A program made the position numbers and the translations under genes. The notes below the pieces were generated by a model that was given only the letters and a program-made list of their open reading frames with translations, was not told the DNA's origin and did not search any database. A stretch of 7,333 nt of DNA from CF-161 sp035259145 (lineage in GTDB: Bacteria > Chloroflexota > Dormibacteria > Dormibacterales > Dormibacteraceae), in NCBI GenBank assembly GCA_035259145.1, contig DATFWQ010000389.1, forward strand, positions 1-7,333. The letters run 5' to 3'. Of this stretch, positions 1 to 4,818 are shown piece by piece (the first letter of the stretch is position 1; each line of letters opens with the position of its first letter).

Positions 1-112
1 CGTGGACGCCGTTCACGAACGAGCTCTGGGTCGATAGCACGACAAGTGTGCCCGCCCCCCAGCTAACCAGGATCGCCAGCGCCCAAAACATGACGAGCGA
101 TCTCAAGCGCAC
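1..112 (-). CDS. N-terminus of a membrane or exported protein (partial)
   Basis: This minus-strand reading frame is open from a GTG at 112 to the window edge and is cut there, so only about 37 residues are visible. They begin with basic residues (VRLRS), followed by a hydrophobic run (LVMFWALAILVSWGAGTLVV) and then a polar stretch. That is the pattern of a signal peptide or first transmembrane helix. An alternative start is the ATG at 91, which would remove the basic residues. Neither start has a clear Shine-Dalgarno sequence. The gene would be divergent from the helix-turn-helix gene that starts at 248. I do not recognise the family. The call rests on the hydrophobic pattern and the open frame only. 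Confidence 0.45.
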   Translation of the reverse strand, partial: MRLRSLVMFWALAILVSWGAGTLVVLSTQSSFVNGVH

Positions 113-209
113 GTCGGCAGCATGCTACAGGACTGCGGGGCAATCAATTCCCGGTGGGCAGAGTGTGCTCCTTCCGGCGCTGCGGACGAACAGGCGAGCT
201 GCACTCGTC

Positions 210-239
210 ATGACATCTGCTGCTGGACTGCGGTATACA
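210..239 (+). promoter_or_regulatory. Candidate sigma-70-type promoter of a leaderless gene
   Basis: A -35-like ATGACA (210-215, one mismatch to TTGACA) and a -10-like TATACA (234-239, four of six matches) are separated by 18 bp. Eight bases follow the -10 before the GTG at 248, so transcription would start at or just before that start codon. No Shine-Dalgarno sequence lies between, which fits a leaderless mRNA. The match is suggestive, not proof. Confidence 0.45.
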
Positions 240-247
240 CAATAAGC

Positions 248-613
248 GTGCCTGCACAGAGCCCCTTGACGGCCCTCACCTCCAGCCCGTCTGAACCCCC
301 GGAGCGAAGGACAATCGTCCGCCTCGGACGTCCATCGGGCCCCGATGGCCCCGATGGCGCGGATGAGACGATCGCGGCGATAGAGGCTCTCGGCGATCCC
401 CTGGATCGGTACGCTCGCGCCACCGAAGAGCAGACCAGGTACGAGAACGCAGCCCAGCAAGCCGGCCGGCTTCGCGCGCTCGCGGCTCTGGCCATCCACG
501 AACTGGGTGCCTCGTACGCCACGATCGCCCACGTAACAGGACTGACTCGTTCACGCGCGCAGCAGCTCGTGGAGACGGGGAGAAAGCTCCGCGCCGACGA
601 CCACCGCCGGTAA
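248..613 (+). CDS. Small helix-turn-helix (sigma-70 region 4-like) DNA-binding protein
   Basis: This encodes 121 residues from GTG 248. The frame is open upstream to 122, but that extension is cysteine-rich and does not look like protein sequence, whereas GTG 248 sits directly after a promoter-like sequence. Residues 1-40 are proline- and glycine-rich and probably disordered, with the repeat GPDGPDG at 31-37 encoded by a 9-bp tandem repeat. Residues 50-80 look helical and charged. Residues 82-113 form a helix-turn-helix resembling sigma region 4 or a RNA polymerase sigma-like helix-turn-helix, with the segments ASYATIAHVTGLTRSRAQQL. Proteins of this shape are usually small DNA-binding regulators. 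The target is unknown. It stands 107 bp ahead of the DUF3048 gene on the same strand, with a structured spacer between, so co-transcription is uncertain. Confidence 0.62.
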   Translation: MPAQSPLTALTSSPSEPPERRTIVRLGRPSGPDGPDGADETIAAIEALGDPLDRYARATEEQTRYENAAQQAGRLRALAALAIHELGASYATIAHVTGLTRSRAQQLVETGRKLRADDHRR

Positions 614-614
614 G

Positions 615-660
615 CAGGCCGTATAGGGCATCTATGCAGAGCAGGGCGTATAGCGGCCTG
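615..660. repeat. Inverted repeat with nested hairpin between two genes
   Basis: Directly after the stop at 613 lies a perfect 7-bp inverted repeat, CAGGCCG (615-621) and CGGCCTG (654-660), with TATA next to both arms. The 32-base interior contains a second small hairpin, GCAT-CT-ATGC (628-637). There is no T-run after it, so an ordinary intrinsic terminator is not supported. It could be an operator, a weak terminator or an mRNA structure. Confidence 0.6.
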
Positions 661-708
661 GGGGCGGATCGTTTGTCGGCAGCCTCTCTGCGAGCAAAGT
701 TGATAGCC

Positions 709-721
709 TGCCTATAAGGCA
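709..721. repeat. Palindrome touching the DUF3048 start codon
   Basis: TGCCT (709-713), ATA, AGGCA (717-721) is a perfect 5-bp inverted repeat whose last base is the A of the ATG at 721. The segment TATAAGGCAT (713-722) repeats TATAGGGCAT at 622-631 with one mismatch. A repressor operator or start-codon hairpin is possible. The function is inferred only from position. Confidence 0.45.
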
Positions 722-1680
722 TGAAAACCTCAGCCATATGCATGCCGGCGGTACTGGTCGTGCCCCTGATCCTTGTCGCCAGTGCCCAGTGTGGCGGCCT
801 GGTATCGGTGACGCCGCAGCCAACACCCGGGCGCCTGGCCCCGGCCTTCGTGCAGGTGGAGGATGCGCCTGGCTCCCGGCCGCACTCTGGACTCCAGGAG
901 GCCGACATCGTTTACGAGTACCTGACGGAGGGAGGCATCAGCCGATTCACAGCCATCTACTGGAGTCCGTCAGGCGGGTTCCGAATTGAACCGGTGCGAA
1001 GTGCGCGCCTCGTCACACTGCGCCTGGTCAGAGCCTACGGAGGAGTCCTCTTCTACTCAGGCGCCAGCAATCACGTGCAGGCTCAGATCAGCGATGACCA
1101 CGTGCCAGGCGTCAGCCAATCCTCCCACGGTGGACGCTACTTCGCACGCGACCGCTCACGGGCCGCGCCGCACAACCTGTACACCACCGGTGATCAACTT
1201 CACCAGGGGCTGGACCGGCTCCAGGTGAAGGTGACCTACCCTACGCCCGTTCCAAGCGAACCCGCGGGCAAAGGTGAGCCGGCCGCCACGCTGACTTTCC
1301 AGCAAACCGTGTCGCACAAGGTCGCCTACACGTACTCGTCCAATGACCGGACCTACCTGTACGCGGATAGGTTCGGTCCACTGGTCGACGCCGGTAACGG
1401 CGGCAAGCAGGTCACGGTCACCAACGTGGTGCTGCTCAGGGTGGCACACCACGGAGCCGGTTATACGGAAGATGTCCTGGGCGCCGAGGGTATCGATTTC
1501 GACCTGGAGAGCGGCGGAAACGCCGAACTGTATACGAGGGGTCAGCACTTTCCGGCGCGCTGGGACCTGAGCCACGGTCCGATGAGGCTGCTCGGTCCGG
1601 ACGGCAAACCACTGCGGCTTCCGGCAGGTCTCACCTGGATTCACCTCGTGGATCCAGACACCCATGTCCAGACTGCCTGA
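721..1680 (+). CDS. Secreted DUF3048 domain protein (YerB-like)
   Basis: This encodes 319 residues. Residues 1-22 are a signal peptide (basic start, hydrophobic core, ASA before Q23, a fitting signal peptidase I site), so the mature protein is exported. Cys24 follows, but with Gln before it this is not a valid lipobox, unlike the lipoprotein YerB. The N-terminal DUF3048 domain spans about 40-165, with its hallmark segments RPHSGLQEADIVYE (53-66), EGGISRF (70-76), PVRSAR (91-96) and APHNLYT (149-155). The C-terminal domain (about 195-310) ends with the typical GKPLRLPAGLTWI segment (295-307). The length is normal for the family. The biochemical role of DUF3048 is unknown, and it is usually assigned to the cell envelope. 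The ATG has only a poorly spaced AAGG before it. The next in-frame ATG (742) would remove the basic start of the signal peptide, so 721 is preferred. Confidence 0.92.
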   Translation: MKTSAICMPAVLVVPLILVASAQCGGLVSVTPQPTPGRLAPAFVQVEDAPGSRPHSGLQEADIVYEYLTEGGISRFTAIYWSPSGGFRIEPVRSARLVTLRLVRAYGGVLFYSGASNHVQAQISDDHVPGVSQSSHGGRYFARDRSRAAPHNLYTTGDQLHQGLDRLQVKVTYPTPVPSEPAGKGEPAATLTFQQTVSHKVAYTYSSNDRTYLYADRFGPLVDAGNGGKQVTVTNVVLLRVAHHGAGYTEDVLGAEGIDFDLESGGNAELYTRGQHFPARWDLSHGPMRLLGPDGKPLRLPAGLTWIHLVDPDTHVQTA

Positions 1681-1783
1681 CGGAGGGTAAACGCCGGCGC
1701 CCGAAGACGCCGACGCGTCCCCCTTTCGCAAGCAACCGTTCAACTCTGCCAACATACGCACGTTCGGTCTGCCCGCCGCCGAA

Positions 1784-1791
1784 AAGGAGGT
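1784..1791 (+). promoter_or_regulatory. Consensus Shine-Dalgarno of the first GlsB-like gene
   Basis: AAGGAGGT stands four bases before the ATG at 1796. It is a full match to the anti-Shine-Dalgarno complement, fixes the start, and suggests strong translation. It contrasts with the other plus-strand genes here, none of which has a good site. Confidence 0.85.
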
Positions 1792-1795
1792 AGCG

Positions 1796-2107
1796 ATGGA
1801 CTCGTTCTCGATCCACGTTCCAGCAGTGACCATCACCCTGGGGGACTCGGACACATTCATGTTTGTCGCGATCGGTTTGGTCGCGGCGGTGATCGCGGGC
1901 CAGGTCATCGGACACACCGCCGGATTCTTCCTTGACCTGCTGATCGGGATCCTCGGCGCATTCCTGGGCAGATGGCTGATCGGCGCCGCAAACATCCCGG
2001 TGGGTCACGGCTTGATTCCGCAGCTGGTCACAGCCCTGATCGGTGCCCTGGTGCTCATGGCCGTGGCACGAGCGTTCGGTGGCAAGCTGGTGGGCGAGAA
2101 GAAGTAG
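1796..2107 (+). CDS. GlsB/YeaQ/YmgE family small membrane protein, copy 1
   Basis: This encodes 103 residues with three predicted membrane helices at about 22-40, 44-64 and 73-94, rich in glycine and alanine. The segment LIGILGAFLGRWL (49-61) and the closing LIGALVLMAVARAF are typical of the transglycosylase-associated (GlsB/YeaQ/YmgE) family, whose members are often stress-induced. The enzymatic role suggested by the old family name has not been established. The tail GGKLVGEKK is basic and probably cytoplasmic. An ideal Shine-Dalgarno sequence sets the start. The gene lies 115 bp after the DUF3048 gene, enough room for its own promoter, though I see no clear one. It is a close paralog of the next gene downstream. 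An 18-bp stem-loop begins 4 bases after the stop codon. Confidence 0.9.
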   Translation: MDSFSIHVPAVTITLGDSDTFMFVAIGLVAAVIAGQVIGHTAGFFLDLLIGILGAFLGRWLIGAANIPVGHGLIPQLVTALIGALVLMAVARAFGGKLVGEKK

Positions 2108-2111
2108 GCCT

Positions 2112-2164
2112 CCGCGGCCCCAGCCGGCGGTGGAACGGTCTCGCGCCGGCTGGTTCGGCCGCGG
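2112..2164. repeat. Strong GC-rich stem-loop after the first GlsB-like gene
   Basis: Two stacked perfect arms pair: outer CCGCGGCC (2112-2119) with GGCCGCGG (2157-2164), and inner CCAGCCGGCG (2120-2129) with CGCCGGCTGG (2144-2153). Only a TTC bulge (2154-2156) interrupts the 18-bp stem, and the loop is 14 bases. It starts 4 bases after a stop codon, so it probably ends or protects the upstream transcript. It lacks the T-run of a classical intrinsic terminator. Confidence 0.85.
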
Positions 2165-2172
2165 CTTCGCCC

Positions 2173-2205
2173 TTGACAAACTCGTGGCTGTCAAACACAT
2201 TGACA
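2173..2205. promoter_or_regulatory. TTGACA/TGTCAA half-site cluster, possible operator or promoter
   Basis: TTGACA (2173-2178) and TGTCAA (2189-2194) form a perfect inverted repeat with a 10-bp spacer, and another TTGACA follows at 2200-2205, 5 bp from the middle element. The first TTGACA also equals a consensus -35, and 17 bp later CACATT (2196-2201) is a weak -10, which would start transcription close to the ATG at 2207. A regulator site overlapping a promoter would fit both readings. No regulator is identified. Confidence 0.45.
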
Positions 2206-2242
2206 GATGGCGACGGCACATGGGCTGCGGCCGGATAAGGGC

Positions 2243-2554
2243 GTGACGATTCAGCTCCCCAGCAACATAACGATCGGCGATCAGCAGACCCTGCTCCTTG
2301 TGGGGTTGGGGCTGATCGCGGGGCTCGTCGCCGGCCGTGTGGTGGGTCATAGCCCCGGCGTCGTGATTCAGATGATCATCGGTGTCCTTGGCGCCTTCCT
2401 CGGCCGGTGGCTGCTCAGCCGCGCCCGCGACCAGCTCGGCATCGACACGGGAGGGGGCATCATCTCCCTCGTGTTCGCGGCCTTCCTGGGTGCTCTCGTG
2501 CTCATGGTGGTAGCCCGTGCGTTTGGCGGAGGCTTCCGCCGGGGCAGCTCCTGA
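2243..2554 (+). CDS. GlsB/YeaQ/YmgE family small membrane protein, copy 2
   Basis: From GTG 2243 this is 103 residues, the same length as its neighbour. The two align from near the N-terminus (VTIQLPSNITIGD against IHVPAVTITLGD) and share the segments GAFLGRW and GALVLM.VARAFGG. Three membrane helices are predicted at about 17-36, 40-60 and 73-95, with a basic tail (FRRGSS). The role is unknown, as for copy 1. The start is uncertain. An in-frame ATG at 2207 gives 12 extra hydrophilic residues (MATAHGLRPDKG), has no Shine-Dalgarno, and could be leaderless from the half-site cluster upstream. GTG 2243 has only an AAGG placed too close. Paralog alignment favours GTG 2243. The gene is convergent with the E3 gene, with 13 bases between the stops. 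Confidence 0.85.
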   Translation: MTIQLPSNITIGDQQTLLLVGLGLIAGLVAGRVVGHSPGVVIQMIIGVLGAFLGRWLLSRARDQLGIDTGGGIISLVFAAFLGALVLMVVARAFGGGFRRGSS

Positions 2555-2567
2555 GGGCGGGGCCGCG

Positions 2568-3857
2568 TCAGATCGAGGCGATTGCCTCCGTCACAAGCTC
2601 TGCCAGACTCGGATGTACGTGCTGGACTCGTCCCAGCTCGCGATAGTCGGCCTCCAGCTCTATTGCGGTGGCCACCTGGGCGATGACCTCAGTCGCACCG
2701 GGGCCTAGCATGTGGCCGCCGAGGATCTCTCCGAACTCGGGGTCGACCACGAGCTTGAGGGCGCCCTGGTCTTCACCCAGCGTCATACCGCGCGGACTCA
2801 TCGCCAGCTCGCTGATGCCGATGGCGACCTGACCACCCCGAGCGGTCGCCTGCGCCTCTGTCAGCCCGACGGCCGCCAGCTCGGGGTGCGTGTTCACCGA
2901 GCGCGGGATGCGTTCGGGCCGGAGTCGGGCCGAACCTCCCAGAGCATTCGTGGCCGCCGCGATGCCCTGGGCTCGAGCGCGGTTGGAGAGCCAGGGTGGT
3001 CCGGTCACGTCGCCGGCGGCATAGATGCCGGGGACGGACGTGCGGCACTGAGCGTCGACTCTGACAGCGCCGGCACTCGTCGCGACGCCTGTCGCCTCCA
3101 GGTCGAGGCCAACCAGATTCGGTGTGCGCGCATCGGCCATCAGCAGGGCGTCGATGTCTGCGTCCTCAGCGTGTGCGTCGGGGCCCAGGAGGAAGCGGAT
3201 CCCACGCTGCTCCAGCAGAAGCTGCAGCAGGCCGGCGATGTCTGCGTCTTCGTCCGGGAGGATTCGAGCGCCGGCCGCGCTCACAGTCACGTCTGTCCCG
3301 AGGTGATGAAAGAAGTCTGCCCACTCGATGCTGAAGCGTCCCGCTCCCGAGACCAGCAGCCGGCCAGGCGCCCGGTCGAGCGCCATCGCGTCCTCGTTAC
3401 TCATCGTCCGCCGGCTGCCGCGCTCCGATGGCGGATGGGTGGATATGGCACCGGTCGCGAGCACCACAGGCACGCCTTCAAAGGTGCGGTCGCCGGCCAG
3501 GACAGTGCTCGGACCGGTGAAACGGGCGCTGCTTGCCAGGACCTCGATGCCGGCGGCCTCCAGCGTCGTGCGCGTGAGGCGGGCAGCACTCTGCACAACC
3601 GATCCCGACCAGGTCTGCATCCGGGGCCAGTCAACGCTGGCGGGCCCGACCGCGACGCCGGTGCGGCTTGCGGCAGCTACGCCGTCGAGGGCCGTGACGG
3701 TGCGGTGCAGGGCCCCCGACGGTATGCAGCCGGCGTGGACGCACGTCCCTCCCAGGCCGGACCGCTCTATAAGCGTGACCCGAGCGCCCAACCGGGCGGC
3801 CGTTCGTGCCGCTGCCACCCCTCCCGGGCCGCCCCCGACGACGAGCAGATCAGTCAC
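2568..3857 (-). CDS. Dihydrolipoyl dehydrogenase-like E3 with altered active-site motif
   Basis: This encodes 429 residues, slightly shorter than most E3 enzymes (about 460-475). E3 reoxidises the dihydrolipoyl arm of E2 and reduces NAD+. The domain order is normal: FAD-binding GGGPGG (8-13), redox disulfide Cys39-Cys44 in GGTCVHAGC, the LATGA segment (133-137), the second nucleotide-binding GAGRFSIE (171-178), the YAAGD flavin motif (279-283), and a C-terminal dimer domain with HVHPSLAE (413-420) that supplies the catalytic His415-Glu420 pair. The family pattern after the second Cys is IPSK, but here it is IPSG (Gly48), and the usual Asn between the cysteines is His41. The missing Lys normally lies beside the flavin. 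It starts at a GTG that overlaps the end of the upstream gene by 8 nt (GTGACTGA), so it should be translationally coupled. It is last in the acetoin-type operon and most likely serves that complex, but a related disulfide oxidoreductase with another substrate cannot be excluded. Confidence 0.9.
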   Translation of the reverse strand: MTDLLVVGGGPGGVAAARTAARLGARVTLIERSGLGGTCVHAGCIPSGALHRTVTALDGVAAASRTGVAVGPASVDWPRMQTWSGSVVQSAARLTRTTLEAAGIEVLASSARFTGPSTVLAGDRTFEGVPVVLATGAISTHPPSERGSRRTMSNEDAMALDRAPGRLLVSGAGRFSIEWADFFHHLGTDVTVSAAGARILPDEDADIAGLLQLLLEQRGIRFLLGPDAHAEDADIDALLMADARTPNLVGLDLEATGVATSAGAVRVDAQCRTSVPGIYAAGDVTGPPWLSNRARAQGIAAATNALGGSARLRPERIPRSVNTHPELAAVGLTEAQATARGGQVAIGISELAMSPRGMTLGEDQGALKLVVDPEFGEILGGHMLGPGATEVIAQVATAIELEADYRELGRVQHVHPSLAELVTEAIASI

Positions 3858-4818
3858 GAACCGAGGCCGCGCTCAGTGCCCGGCGAACATCCACAACCAG
3901 CGGGCCGCTTCGCGTCACCCGGGCGGTTGCAGGGCCGTGCACCAGGAGCTCGCGCTCGCCGTCAAGGGCGATCGTGCCGCCGGTCGCGTCGAGGGACACC
4001 TCCTCGCCCGGCTGCAGCGGCCGGAAATCGTGCACCACCACGTCGGCCGTGAGGCCCGGAGCCAGCACCGCCTGGACTGGGCGTCCTGACCCGCGGCCCA
4101 CTTCGAGGTAGAGGCCACCGGGGTCGTCAGCAGCAACAGGATGAAGGCGGCCGCCGATGGACGAGAGGCCGACCGCCCACGGCTCCGCGCGCGCAAGCAC
4201 GAGCGCTCGCACGCGAGCCACGTCCCACACGGCGGCCGCGCCGCGAAACTGATCGCGGCAAGCGGCGGCGTCGACAAGCGCGAAGTCGTCGACGCTGCCC
4301 ACGCGAACCTCGACCCGCTTTGTACGGCGGCTCACGGCCTGAGCATCCACGGCCCCGGTGGCGACGAGCCCGGCACCCAGCCCCGCCACGGTCCCCTCGA
4401 TCATCGTGGGGAAGACGTTGTTGGTGCCGGTGGAAATGGGCACGAGCGGGATGTCGGAGCATCCGGCGGCTACCGCCCGGTTGGTGCCGTCCCCGCCTAT
4501 GGTCACGATGGCGCCGACCTTGCAGCCCGCCAGCAGCCGGGCAGCCTCCGTCGAGTCGGCAGCCCGACTTGAGGGCCGGACAGGGAGCGCCTCGAGGTGA
4601 ACGCTGGGCCGCACACCGTCCAGGGCCGCAGCAACGATGCCCACGCCGTCCGGCAGATAGAGGACGGTATCGACCCCGGCCGCCTCCAGCCCGCGGAGAA
4701 CGCGACGGACGATCGCAGCCTTCTCGTGGTGAGGGATCACCGAGGCCAGGCCGACCAGCCGCCGAATGTCGCGGCCCGCTGCCGGGTTGACTATCAGCCC
4801 GACAAGCGACCCTGTCAC
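3850..4818 (-). CDS. acoX: AcoX-like ATP-NAD kinase family protein
   Basis: This encodes 322 residues from GTG 4818, chosen because GTGA there overlaps the E2 stop by 4 nt. A longer open frame to 4980 lies inside the E2 gene and is basic filler. The N-terminus LIVNPAAG (8-15) and the GGDGT motif (108-112), with STGTNNVFP (129-137), are the nucleotide-binding signatures of the NAD kinase/diacylglycerol kinase superfamily. GTIALDGERE (281-290) is the C-terminal LDGE signature. In characterised acetoin loci, AcoX is encoded beside the dehydrogenase subunits, but its role is unproven, and its family resemblance to NAD kinases is the only clue to chemistry. It could phosphorylate NAD or a small metabolite. 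Its position between E2 and E3 genes, with overlaps on both sides, says it is made with the complex. Confidence 0.88.
   Translation of the reverse strand: MTGSLVGLIVNPAAGRDIRRLVGLASVIPHHEKAAIVRRVLRGLEAAGVDTVLYLPDGVGIVAAALDGVRPSVHLEALPVRPSSRAADSTEAARLLAGCKVGAIVTIGGDGTNRAVAAGCSDIPLVPISTGTNNVFPTMIEGTVAGLGAGLVATGAVDAQAVSRRTKRVEVRVGSVDDFALVDAAACRDQFRGAAAVWDVARVRALVLARAEPWAVGLSSIGGRLHPVAADDPGGLYLEVGRGSGRPVQAVLAPGLTADVVVHDFRPLQPGEEVSLDATGGTIALDGERELLVHGPATARVTRSGPLVVDVRRALSAASVRD

Noticed and set aside
122..247. An upstream ATG extension of the helix-turn-helix gene
   Set aside because: The extra 42 residues are Cys-rich and unlike a protein, and a promoter-like sequence sits inside them just before GTG 248.
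276..908. A 210-residue minus-strand open frame
   Set aside because: It spans two plus-strand genes and the spacer between them, is Arg-rich, and its frame is explained by high GC content.
1695..1712. A 5-bp hairpin (CGGCG/CGCCG) after the DUF3048 gene as a terminator
   Set aside because: The stem is short, the loop is 8 bases and only a short T-run follows at a distance; such stems are expected by chance in GC-rich DNA.
2712..4052. A 446-residue plus-strand open frame
   Set aside because: It is antisense to the E3 gene, which has all family motifs. The translation shows no recognisable domain.
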